Source of the DNA: JANPLN01 sp043757265
Lineage (GTDB): Bacteria; Bdellovibrionota; Bdellovibrionia; Bdellovibrionales; JAGQZY01
DNA: 64,000 nucleotides
Assembly (NCBI GenBank): GCA_043757265.1
Contig: JAYUQP010000040.1
Location: 124,001 to 188,000 of the forward strand
Direction of reading: 5' to 3'
Both the position numbers and the translations under genes were made by a program. A model generated the notes under the pieces. That model was not told the origin of the DNA and did not search any database. It saw only the letters and a list, made by a program, of their open reading frames with translations. Below, piece by piece: positions 26,302 to 34,301 of the stretch; the first letter of the stretch is position 1; each line of letters opens with the position of its first letter.

Positions 26302-28011
26302 GTGGCTGAGACAAAATACGAACAAAAAATTGAATCGCTTAAAAAGGTTGTGGCAGATTTTCCGCTCAACCCCGGCGTGTATTTGATGAAAAATGCGGAC
26401 ACCAAAATCATCTATGTGGGCAAGGCCAAGGAGCTTCGCAATCGTGTTCGCAGTTACTTTCAAAAAAATCATGAAAGTCCAAAAACAACGTTTTTGGTCC
26501 GCAATATTTTTCATATCGAATACATCGTTACAAAAACCGAGGTCGAAGCGCTTCTCTTAGAGGCCACGCTGATTAAAAAACATCGCCCGCGCTACAACAT
26601 CCGCCTCAAAGACGATAAATCCTATCCGTATCTAAGGCTTTCCATTAAGGATAAATTCCCGCGATTTTATTTAGCACGCAAAGTGAAGCGCGATGGATCG
26701 ATTTATTTTGGGCCTTATCAAAGCGGGCAGGTGGTTTACGACACCATTGAGTTTTTAAATAATATTTACAAACTTCGCGATTGCACAGATCCGTTTTTTA
26801 AGTCGCGCAAACGACCATGTATCTCATATGATATTGGAAAGTGTTCAGCGCCGTGCGTGGAAGTCATAAGCCAAGAAGATTACCGTCAATCCATTAAGAC
26901 GGCCCAGGGTTTTTTTAAAAATAAAAATTCTAAACTTTTGAAAACTCTCGAAGGACAGATGCAGGGTTTGGCAGATCAGGAAAAATTCGAACTCGCTGCC
27001 CGTGTACGCGACAGCCTCAAAGCCATCCAGCGCGTTCTCGAAAAGCAATCGGTGATCAATACCGATATGGAAAAAGATCAAGACGTGTTTAGTTTTTACG
27101 GCGATCAGCGAGGAACCTTGATTTGCTCTTTACATCTTCGTCAGGGGGCTGTGATTGGCCAAAAAGGGCAGTTTTTTCCGCTGCTTGATTCCTCATCGCC
27201 GGATGAGGACGTGCGCGACTGGCTGATGACATTTCTCAATCAGTACTACGCAGAGAATGTTGTGCCTGATGAAATCCTCCTCCCACTCGATATTGGTTTT
27301 GATTTGCGTAAACTTTTGGGAGAAGTCCTTAAACTTTATTCGGATAAGCCAGCCGATATTATCTTTCCGACAAGTCATATCGGTCGAAAGCTTTTGGAGA
27401 TGGCGCATACCAATGCCGAAAAGAAGTTTCAAAATCACGTGACGAAAAACGAAGAAAAAAAACAAGCGCTCGATTTAATTCAGGAGAAATTACAGCTTCC
27501 ACAATATCCCCGACGCATCGAATGCTATGATATTTCCACATTTCAGGGACAGGAAACTGTGGCGTCGCAGGTGGTGTTCGAAGATGGCGTGCCGAATAAA
27601 GATCAATACCGCCGCTACAAAATCAAATCCTTTGCCGGCATGAACGATTTTGAAGCCATGAAGGAAGTTCTGTCACGCAGACTTAAACATGACGAGTGGG
27701 AAGAGCCGCATCTTATTGTTGTAGATGGTGGCAAGGGGCAGCTAAAATTTGCTATGGAGGCTTTAAAGGATCTTGATAAGCAGCACATTCCCATCGTCGG
27801 GCTTGCGAAGGAGAGAACAAGGGGAAAATTTGAAGACGAGGGTATCGAAAAAACTCAGGAACGCTTTTATTTACCAAATAGAGCGAACCCAGTGATTTTT
27901 GCTTCGAACTCCGAGGCGTTTCGCATCTTAGTCAGTTTGCGCGACGAGGCCCATCGCTTCGCCATCACGTTCCATCGCGAGCTCCGCGACAAAGCATTCC
28001 TTCCGGAATAA
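26302..28011 (+). CDS. uvrC: UvrABC system protein C, lacking the C-terminal HhH domain
   Basis: UvrC makes the two incisions in nucleotide excision repair. The GIY-YIG nuclease domain (PLNPGVYLMKN, KIIYVGKAKELRNRV) occupies about residues 15-100, the UVR UvrB-binding motif about 195-235 (EKFELAARVRDSL), and the RNase H-like endonuclease region includes CYDIST, DGGKGQL and LAKER. The protein ends at HRELRDKAFLPE, exactly where the helix-hairpin-helix domain normally begins; 569 residues versus about 610. No displaced HhH sequence follows. I chose the GTG at 26302; a TTG at 26275 is possible. Neither has a clear ribosome binding site. Confidence 0.92.
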   Translation: MAETKYEQKIESLKKVVADFPLNPGVYLMKNADTKIIYVGKAKELRNRVRSYFQKNHESPKTTFLVRNIFHIEYIVTKTEVEALLLEATLIKKHRPRYNIRLKDDKSYPYLRLSIKDKFPRFYLARKVKRDGSIYFGPYQSGQVVYDTIEFLNNIYKLRDCTDPFFKSRKRPCISYDIGKCSAPCVEVISQEDYRQSIKTAQGFFKNKNSKLLKTLEGQMQGLADQEKFELAARVRDSLKAIQRVLEKQSVINTDMEKDQDVFSFYGDQRGTLICSLHLRQGAVIGQKGQFFPLLDSSSPDEDVRDWLMTFLNQYYAENVVPDEILLPLDIGFDLRKLLGEVLKLYSDKPADIIFPTSHIGRKLLEMAHTNAEKKFQNHVTKNEEKKQALDLIQEKLQLPQYPRRIECYDISTFQGQETVASQVVFEDGVPNKDQYRRYKIKSFAGMNDFEAMKEVLSRRLKHDEWEEPHLIVVDGGKGQLKFAMEALKDLDKQHIPIVGLAKERTRGKFEDEGIEKTQERFYLPNRANPVIFASNSEAFRILVSLRDEAHRFAITFHRELRDKAFLPE

Positions 28012-28070
28012 AAGGTGCCCGTACCTTATTCAATGCATTCGGTCGCAAAAGGATCGGCTTACCCTTTTGT

Positions 28071-28106
28071 GAAAAAAAAGCGTACTCGGAGGTACGCCTT
28101 TTTTTG
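28071..28106. terminator. Bidirectional intrinsic terminator
   Basis: An A8 run, a GCGTAC/GTACGC stem (28080-28085 and 28092-28097) with a TCGGAG loop, and a T7 run. It separates the convergent uvrC and Asn/Gly-rich protein genes and works in both directions. Confidence 0.9.
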
Positions 28107-28143
28107 TTTTGAACTAATCCCTAAGCAGGACTTGAAAATTCTT

Positions 28144-29061
28144 TTACTTCTTAGGAACGCTTGTAGTGCCGCGTTTTGCTTTTGCGTCTTTGGTGTCCGC
28201 ACTTGTCGGCCGTGCGCCGCCGAGGGAATCTCCAAGCTCGTCATTGCCGTATCCGCTGCCACTCCCGCTGCCGCTGTAACCGAGAGGTGATTGCGGATCT
28301 TCAATGTGCCTTGCAAGTTCGTCACACTGGTTGGAATCAGTGGGGCCGTAGATCTGTTCACGTCCGCTTCGGCCGTTTGCATTGCCGCCGGTACCACTTC
28401 CGTAACCGCAACCGCCGTCATCGTTGTTAACGTCGCAGTTGTTTCCGCTACCAAACCAACTGTTGTTGTTGCAGTTGTTGTTGTGCTGACGGTTCATAAA
28501 AAAGCCACCAAGTATGAGGCCTGCTAGTGCACCTTTGCCAGCCGCTCCGGGAGGGCCAAACAAGTAAGCCAAGCCGCCAAGGGCCGCCGCACCTGCAAAC
28601 GCGCTTTGCATGTTGAACCGAGCATGGGCTTTAAAGAACAGCGAAAAATCGGCCGATGTTTTTTTGCAGCCGATTTGAGCGCAAATCCCTAAAAATATTT
28701 CTTGCGCCGATTGGCGGTTGAGCGAAACTTTTTTACCATTTACGGTGAGCGTGTCTTTTCCGTAGATGATAAAGTTTTCTTTATCAAAATAAACTTTGTC
28801 GCCTTTGTGCATAGCCTTAGGAAATTTTGATTTTAAATCCACACCAAGCTTAACGAGTTCAGCGCGAACTTTTTCGATGTCATCCTTACTGCCAACATAC
28901 CCAAGCCACGTGATATAATCACCGACAGACTTAAATGAATTGAGCGCATTGGCAGTTGCCATGGCGGCAAACTGAGGTTGTGGTAACTGCTTTGGTGCTG
29001 CAATCACCGGCGAAGCAAAGAGGGAGAGTAGTAGTATCCTTAAAAAGAAACGTGACAACAT
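28144..29061 (-). CDS. Exported protein with Asn/Gly-rich low-complexity region
   Basis: A 305-residue protein of unknown family. A signal peptide (MLSRFFLRILLLSLFASPVIA) is followed by a folded-looking domain to about residue 150, a glycine-rich hydrophobic segment (GAAALGGLAYLFGPPGAAGKG, one possible membrane hairpin), then an Asn/Gly/Ser-rich stretch with several cysteines, and a basic disordered tail. I chose the ATG at 29061 with AGGA upstream; an upstream in-frame start at 29109 adds a non-signal extension. It may be a surface or outer-membrane-associated protein; nothing more can be said. Confidence 0.7.
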   Translation of the reverse strand: MLSRFFLRILLLSLFASPVIAAPKQLPQPQFAAMATANALNSFKSVGDYITWLGYVGSKDDIEKVRAELVKLGVDLKSKFPKAMHKGDKVYFDKENFIIYGKDTLTVNGKKVSLNRQSAQEIFLGICAQIGCKKTSADFSLFFKAHARFNMQSAFAGAAALGGLAYLFGPPGAAGKGALAGLILGGFFMNRQHNNNCNNNSWFGSGNNCDVNNDDGGCGYGSGTGGNANGRSGREQIYGPTDSNQCDELARHIEDPQSPLGYSGSGSGSGYGNDELGDSLGGARPTSADTKDAKAKRGTTSVPKK

Positions 29062-29163
29062 AAGAGTCCTTTCCTTGAAGTCCAACCACATCATAGCAAT
29101 AGAATTCAAAAAGCGAATCTCAACTTTGGTCTAGATTCCGTCTAGGACAGGAGTGTGTTCCCA

Positions 29164-29191
29164 CCGTCATCCTGAGCGCAGCGAAGGATCT
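29164..29191 (-). repeat. Dispersed intergenic repeat copy
   Basis: Plus-strand reading CCGTCATCCTGAGCGCAGCG then AAGGATCT. Inverted relative to the copy at 29302-29329 and related to 23847-23874. Confidence 0.75.
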
Positions 29192-29301
29192 CGTCTCCAC
29201 ACCACAATTGGCGTCTGAAATCATCCTTAGAACGACTCTATTGCCGAAAACATCACTGCATTGAGGCAGATGCAGCTTTTAGAGGTCCGTTATGCGGAGG
29301 A

Positions 29302-29329
29302 AGATTCTTCGCTTCGCTCAGAATGACGG
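29302..29329 (+). repeat. Dispersed intergenic repeat copy
   Basis: Reads AGATTCTTCGCTTCGCTCAG then AATGACGG. Each copy contains its own small palindrome around CGCTTCGCTCAG, and the pair 29164-29329 could form a long stem. Confidence 0.75.
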
Positions 29330-29380
29330 ATTGGACTGCAAGCTCTATTCCGTTCGTCCAGAGCGGAACGTACCTTTTTG

Positions 29381-30034
29381 TTATAATGTGGCGTAAGTGA
29401 ACCGCGAGGTCTTGATCGACGGAGGCAGTGACCAACGGTTGGCGAAATCCTCGGGAAAATCAATTTGGATGGCTCGCAAAGCAATGCCTGGCTCGCTCCA
29501 AGTTTGCTTGGATCCATAGAGTGAATCTCCAAGGATGGGGGCGTCGTGACGGGCCAGCTCAAAGCGCAACTGATGCGAACGCCCGGTGATAGGTTGCAAG
29601 CGCCACTCTAAAAAGTTTTTGCCTGATGCGATTGGTGTAGCTTGAGTAATGGATTCCTTGCCATGGGCAGCTTCAAAAGAACGTTTTTTTCCTCGCCAGA
29701 TTTTGCAAGTCCACTTCATTGGTTTGTTCAAATCGAAATTGCGCAACTCAGTAAACGCCTGATACGTTTTTTGGATCGTTTTCTCTTCAAAAAGGAAACT
29801 CGCATCTTTATGAAATTCAGGTGTGAGACCAAACAGAATAAGACCGCTCACTTCCGCGTCCAATCGATGAACTGGGAAAATTTTTTGTGCTAGTTTTTGC
29901 TCAAGTATTTTTCCAAGAACAGGGCGTTGATCGTCAGGACTGCGCCCAGGGATAGAAAGCCACTGCGCTGGTTTATCGACAATCACCGCATGTTGGTTTT
30001 GAAATACAAGATTGAGTGAAAGGTCTGCTGCCAT
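29381..30034 (-). CDS. RluA-family pseudouridine synthase
   Basis: A 217-residue pseudouridine synthase. The catalytic motif is VHRLDAEVSGLILFG with the active-site Asp, preceded by VIVDKPAQWLSIPG and followed by ITGRSHQLRFELA and PILGDSLYG, all RluA-type. It has no N-terminal S4 domain, and the length is close to single-domain members such as RluA or TruC. It isomerises uridine in rRNA or tRNA; the target site cannot be read from sequence. Confidence 0.9.
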   Translation of the reverse strand: MAADLSLNLVFQNQHAVIVDKPAQWLSIPGRSPDDQRPVLGKILEQKLAQKIFPVHRLDAEVSGLILFGLTPEFHKDASFLFEEKTIQKTYQAFTELRNFDLNKPMKWTCKIWRGKKRSFEAAHGKESITQATPIASGKNFLEWRLQPITGRSHQLRFELARHDAPILGDSLYGSKQTWSEPGIALRAIQIDFPEDFANRWSLPPSIKTSRFTYATL

Positions 30035-30071
30035 GATTTTCTTTTCTAAAATTTGTGTCTAAGATTCTTTT

Positions 30072-30638
30072 TTAGTATTCATAACTCAGAATACCCGCTG
30101 GCTCGGAACTCAAGAATTTGTCGAGAACATCCAGTTTTATATCGATGATATTTTGGGGAAGACCTGATTTTTTTAAAAAGTCTTTGGCCTTCGAAGTATC
30201 AAAGAGAGGAGCAGAAGTCTGCAGATCTAGCCCTACCGAAAAGGTTTCGAAAACTCGTTGTGCGGATGCTAGTGGAGGAGCTCTTTTCAGATAAACGTTG
30301 CATTGAACCTGACTTGCATTGTCCGTGCAGGTTGCCGTCATCTCGTTTGCTTCCCACAGAGAAACGCCCGTGTCTTCGTTGCCACTGATGCGTTTGAAAT
30401 CTACACGCAGGCCGGGATCGCCAGTCAGCGCTTTGGGGAAGATATATGAAATTTCGGCGGTGGAAACGCCGGTATACGGCTTAACAATTTCAACTTCGAA
30501 GCGTGAGTGTTCCACAAGATTCTCTTCCGTGGGGACAATATAGCTCGCTGTCGTTTTGCTGCCGTCTGCGTAGGAGAAGGAGGTTCCAAAGACAAAAAGA
30601 AAAATAAAGAGGGAGTTCTTGGAAAAAATATTTTTCAT
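30072..30638 (-). CDS. Periplasmic protein of unknown function
   Basis: A 188-residue protein with a clear signal peptide (MKNIFSKNSLFIFLFVFGTSFSYA, cleavage near YA-DG). The mature part is beta-rich with one cysteine pair (TCTDNASQVQCNV) that could form a disulfide. AAGGAGCC lies five bases before the ATG. I do not recognise the family. It follows the TPR regulator gene by 35 bases on the same strand and may be co-transcribed with it. Confidence 0.7.
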   Translation of the reverse strand: MKNIFSKNSLFIFLFVFGTSFSYADGSKTTASYIVPTEENLVEHSRFEVEIVKPYTGVSTAEISYIFPKALTGDPGLRVDFKRISGNEDTGVSLWEANEMTATCTDNASQVQCNVYLKRAPPLASAQRVFETFSVGLDLQTSAPLFDTSKAKDFLKKSGLPQNIIDIKLDVLDKFLSSEPAGILSYEY

Positions 30639-30673
30639 GAAGGCTCCTTGAAGAGGCGTATGCTGATGCCGGG

Positions 30674-32491
30674 TTATAAAAGATAACGAGTGGCGCGACC
30701 TTGCCCAATGCGAGAGACAATACCTAACTCATGCAATTTTGACAAGTCACGTGTCGCAGTTGGTTTGGAAACAAGCAACTTTGTAGAAAGTTCCTGCACA
30801 GATATGGACGAATCGTTTTTTAAATAATCCAAGATTTGGAGCTGTCTAAAGTTTAAGTCCTTTAGATATTTAGCCCATTTGGGCGGAATGCGAACGCGCG
30901 TGGGTTTTGCGTGGGATGAAGTCCGAGATGCATCTTTTGCTACAACGGAAAGCTTTAGATTGTTTTTGATGATCACCTTCACCGATCGACTAAGGCTATA
31001 GCCCTCCTCGGTCAGTTGCACCCAATCGGCATGGGGGTTTAAGAGATGGCGAATCTTATTGATAGACGAATACACAAGGGAGTCATGACGAAGGGGATCG
31101 TAATCATAACCCCAAACTTCCCGAACTAGAACTTCCTTCGATTTCGGCGCATCTTTGAGAAGTGTTAAAATTTTTCGCAAAACCGAATTTAAGCTTTTCG
31201 ACTTCAGAAATACGTTTCCTTTATCCAATAAAATCAAAGTGCCGGGAAGAAGATCGAAGATTAAAGACTGAGTTCCAAAGGGCAAGTTGTAGCACTTGTG
31301 TAAAAGTCCATGATATCCACTCTTTAAAACCATCTCGGGGGCCTTGGCGTTCCCTGTCGCGACCTCGTCGAGGAGATCGCCAATAGGGTCTTCGCCCTTA
31401 GAGAAGGTGTGCGATTTTTTCGACATTCGCGCCAACATTTTTTTGTGCACAGTGCTTTGTGATTGATTGGATTTCGCATTCAGTTCCATAAAAAGGTGAT
31501 CAGATTCCTGAGTCTTCTTGAGTTCCTTTAGCACCTTGATTTTCAAGCCGCTTATTTGCATCCATAAATTAAGATCTATCGTCTGATTCACATTCTGTTC
31601 AGCAAATCGCAATATATGTAAAGCTTGGGTGTAATTTGCCTGCAGATAAAGAACATAACTCATGCGCACATTGAATAATGCCATCTGCCGACGATTTTGA
31701 CTTTTGTAAATGATATCTGACGCTTTTTCGACAGTCTGCTCAGCTTTGGTAAACTGCCCTCGTAAGATGTACTGACGAATCATTTCAAGCAGAAGCTCGC
31801 CCTTTGAGTACACGTCGCGGGTTTCGATTTTATCTAAAGCCTCTTCCAAGGGAATCAAACTTTTATCGAGTTGGAGGCCAAATTGATATTTAAACTTTAG
31901 CACTGCAATCTCGATGGTCGGTGCCAACCAACACCTGTGCTTTTTCGCCAGACGAAGAGTTTCGGCAAAATATCGTAGACCTAGATGCACGTGCCCCGTT
32001 TGCACCAGGGAGTGGGCGAGGAGTTCTTTACTCAGCATTTCACCGAACAAAAAATCATCGGCAACGGCATTCGAAAAAGCCAGTTCAGCGTACTTTTTCC
32101 CTTGTGAAAACCGCCCGCAAAAAAACCGGTAAAACGCAATGCCTTGGTAGATAAAAAACTTTTGGCGAGGTTCGGCACGACCACCACGAGTTTTTAGGTA
32201 AAGCAAATTCTCCACCAAAAGGCTGCGACCTTCGTTGTATTGAGAGTTGCGAATCAATCCAAGAGCGAGATAAAAACGGCAAGCACACATGGGGGATGCT
32301 GAAAGAGATTTTTTTCTAAAAAGTATCAGTGCCTTCTCAAGTTGCCCGCTAAAAACAAGACTTCCTATCCAGTACGGAAAAAGCTCGGCGTTATTTTGCA
32401 ATGTTTTATGCCCGTCGAACGTATCGCTGACTTCGGTAAAACGACCGGAAATAAAAAGGTCTTGAATCTTGTGAGTGTATAATTCCTTCAA
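30674..32491 (-). CDS. TPR transcription regulator with OmpR-type and C-terminal winged helices
   Basis: About 605 residues. The first 350 are helical repeats of TPR type, rich in the A/L/Y spacing of such arrays (for example ELLAHSLVQTGHVHLGLRYF). Around 440-520 is an OmpR-like winged helix (LVREVWGYDYDP, SSINKIRHLLN, EEGYSLS), and the last 55 residues form a second HTH of DeoR/ArsR style (ISVQELSTKLLVSKPTATRD). The TTG at 32491 is preceded at four bases by AGGGGGG; a GTG at 32512 would overlap its own Shine-Dalgarno site. Divergent from the cytochrome lipoprotein gene. Ligand and targets unknown. Confidence 0.8.
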   Translation of the reverse strand: MKELYTHKIQDLFISGRFTEVSDTFDGHKTLQNNAELFPYWIGSLVFSGQLEKALILFRKKSLSASPMCACRFYLALGLIRNSQYNEGRSLLVENLLYLKTRGGRAEPRQKFFIYQGIAFYRFFCGRFSQGKKYAELAFSNAVADDFLFGEMLSKELLAHSLVQTGHVHLGLRYFAETLRLAKKHRCWLAPTIEIAVLKFKYQFGLQLDKSLIPLEEALDKIETRDVYSKGELLLEMIRQYILRGQFTKAEQTVEKASDIIYKSQNRRQMALFNVRMSYVLYLQANYTQALHILRFAEQNVNQTIDLNLWMQISGLKIKVLKELKKTQESDHLFMELNAKSNQSQSTVHKKMLARMSKKSHTFSKGEDPIGDLLDEVATGNAKAPEMVLKSGYHGLLHKCYNLPFGTQSLIFDLLPGTLILLDKGNVFLKSKSLNSVLRKILTLLKDAPKSKEVLVREVWGYDYDPLRHDSLVYSSINKIRHLLNPHADWVQLTEEGYSLSRSVKVIIKNNLKLSVVAKDASRTSSHAKPTRVRIPPKWAKYLKDLNFRQLQILDYLKNDSSISVQELSTKLLVSKPTATRDLSKLHELGIVSRIGQGRATRYLL

Positions 32492-32670
32492 AGTGGCCCC
32501 CCTTAAACACACCTCCTATTTACGAATTTGAGGAGCTATGTTATCGTCTTTCGAGTTTGTTGCATGATTCGATTGTAAAGATCAAATCAAATCGCATCAA
32601 AAGCGTGAGAGAGTGTAGGTCGATATTTAGGGGTAAATGGTCGATTTTAGGTTCAAGGGGGGCAAATTCC

Positions 32671-33435
32671 ATGAAGCTTATCAAGTGTTTGTTAGTCGTA
32701 CTGATTCCATTTATGGTGGCCTGTTCAGCGGAACACAACAACGTGAGTGGTACTGGAGAAGATGGCCTCGGCAAAGCTCCGGTATGTGAACCCGGCACTG
32801 TGGTTGCTAACTGTACAGCTCCCGATCCTGGCGTCGATCCAACCGATCCCGTGCCACGACCAGTGGTTCTGGAACCAAATTACGAGTCATTGCGCAAAGA
32901 AATTTTTGTTAGCCAATGTTTGGGCTGTCACAATAGTAGTGGAATTTTTAGTTCGTACGATTTTTCTACCTACGAATCTATCACGAGTTACCAAAAACTT
33001 TTCGCGCTTCCAGCGGACGGGTCCGACAGCCGTTTTGTGCACTCGCTAGTCACGGGAAAAATGCCGCGGGAAAAACCACCCCTTCCGCCCGAACAAATCG
33101 AAGTGATTCGACAATGGGTGGCACTTGGCCTGCCAAAGACGGCCGCGACAGTGCCTGCCAATTGCGATTTGATTGATTTTGCAACGGTGAATACTCAGGT
33201 GTTTGAAAGCAGTTGTACGCGCTGTCACGACTTTTCATCAAAACTCGATCTTCAGTCTTACGCCAATATCAAACAGCATTTATCAAAAGTGCAATGGGCG
33301 ATAGCAAATGACAAAATGCCTCCCAAAAAGCCATTATCACCAGAGTTAAAAGACCTTGTTATTAAGTGGATCGATCAAGGCGCGCCGGAAACTGTCGTCA
33401 TGCCTGCGACGTGCGAAACAAAGGACAATCCATAG
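32671..33435 (+). CDS. Di-heme cytochrome c-type lipoprotein
   Basis: A 254-residue lipoprotein: signal MKLIKCLLVVLIPFMVAC with Cys18 as the lipidation site, then a Pro/Asp-rich linker, then two similar cytochrome-like domains, each with one heme-binding CxxCH (CLGCH at 83-87, CTRCH at 182-186) and a later KMP segment (GKMPREKPP, DKMPPKKP) supplying a likely axial Met. This repeat resembles the planctomycete-type cytochrome c domain. A role in periplasmic electron transfer is expected. AGGGGGG lies eight bases before the ATG at 32671. It converges on cphB. Confidence 0.85.
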   Translation: MKLIKCLLVVLIPFMVACSAEHNNVSGTGEDGLGKAPVCEPGTVVANCTAPDPGVDPTDPVPRPVVLEPNYESLRKEIFVSQCLGCHNSSGIFSSYDFSTYESITSYQKLFALPADGSDSRFVHSLVTGKMPREKPPLPPEQIEVIRQWVALGLPKTAATVPANCDLIDFATVNTQVFESSCTRCHDFSSKLDLQSYANIKQHLSKVQWAIANDKMPPKKPLSPELKDLVIKWIDQGAPETVVMPATCETKDNP

Positions 33436-33455
33436 CACTCGATAAAGAGCGCAAG

Positions 33456-34301
33456 CTAAAGGTAATGAATAACTTTATGCTTAATTAAATCGAAAACGTC
33501 ACCCGATGCTAGCACATGGAGTTTTGCATTGTGCAGGGACATCGTTCGTTGGGCTTGAGCCTCGGAAATATTTGAATAAGTGATCGAAGAACCATCGACC
33601 ACGTAAACGGCGTTTGTGCCAATAATTTCCATTTCATTGCCCACGACGACGAGGGCGGTGTCTTCGTCAATGCCGATGCCCAGTATACCAGGATTGAGGG
33701 CAACAGCTCCTAGGAGTCGACCGATTCTTCCGCGTTGTGCAAAGTGCTGATCAATCAAAACCTTTGAGATGAATCCCAAGCCTGGTTGCATGGCGCAGCT
33801 TCCAACTTTGTGAGACTCCCGGCCTTCGCTTGAAACAAGCATCGTTTGTCCCATCACTGATGCTCCAGCAGACGTCCCGGCAATTAAACCGCCACCGCGA
33901 AAAATTTCTTCGATCCGAAACGCTGTGGGCGAACCCCCAATTTTGGTTGTTATCTTTAATTGATCACCACCGGTGAAAAAGATACTTCGAGCTCCTTTGA
34001 AAAGCTCAAGGTTTTCGGGTTTTCGGGCATCGGCCGGTTCCTCGCAGCGAAAGTGCACAATATCTTTGAGCCCAAGTTCACGAAAGGCTCGATTGTAGGT
34101 CTCCCACATTTTTTCAGCAACCGTACTCGCAGCCGTCACCACGACTAGACGGCTGCCGTGACTCCTGCTTGCCACCTCTTTCAATATTGTCATATCGTGA
34201 GTTTTATCTTCGCCTCCACCAATGATGATAAGAGTTCCAGTGGTTTTAGTTTCAGCTTTTTTTTGTTTTTTAGTTTTCCGTTTGCGCGGTTTTAATTCCA
34301 T
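33456..34301 (-). CDS. cphB: Cyanophycinase
   Basis: Cyanophycinase is an S51-family serine exopeptidase that releases beta-Asp-Arg dipeptides from the storage polymer cyanophycin. The nucleophile is Ser144 in IAGTSAGASVM, with GTLIIIGGGEDKT at the fold entrance, FFTGGDQLK and GLGFISKVLIDQHFAQRGR, all conserved family segments. A basic Lys/Arg-rich tail of about 20 residues precedes the fold. GAGGATGGGA lies upstream of the ATG, and the gene overlaps iadA by 32 bases, so it is the last gene of the cyanophycin operon. Confidence 0.93.
   Translation of the reverse strand: MELKPRKRKTKKQKKAETKTTGTLIIIGGGEDKTHDMTILKEVASRSHGSRLVVVTAASTVAEKMWETYNRAFRELGLKDIVHFRCEEPADARKPENLELFKGARSIFFTGGDQLKITTKIGGSPTAFRIEEIFRGGGLIAGTSAGASVMGQTMLVSSEGRESHKVGSCAMQPGLGFISKVLIDQHFAQRGRIGRLLGAVALNPGILGIGIDEDTALVVVGNEMEIIGTNAVYVVDGSSITYSNISEAQAQRTMSLHNAKLHVLASGDVFDLIKHKVIHYL

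Larger units (their letters stand above)
29062..29380. other. Intergenic region with two inverted repeat copies
   Basis: This 319-base gap between two minus-strand genes holds two copies of the GTCATCCTGAGCG repeat in opposite orientation, separated by about 110 bases. Apart from the likely promoter and AGGA site of the Asn/Gly-rich protein gene near 29070 I see no open frame with a ribosome binding site. Confidence 0.6.

Noticed and set aside
28059..28454. 131-codon Thr/Ala/Val-rich minus-strand frame
   Set aside because: It is an alternative frame of the low-complexity part of the Asn/Gly-rich protein and runs through the bidirectional terminator.
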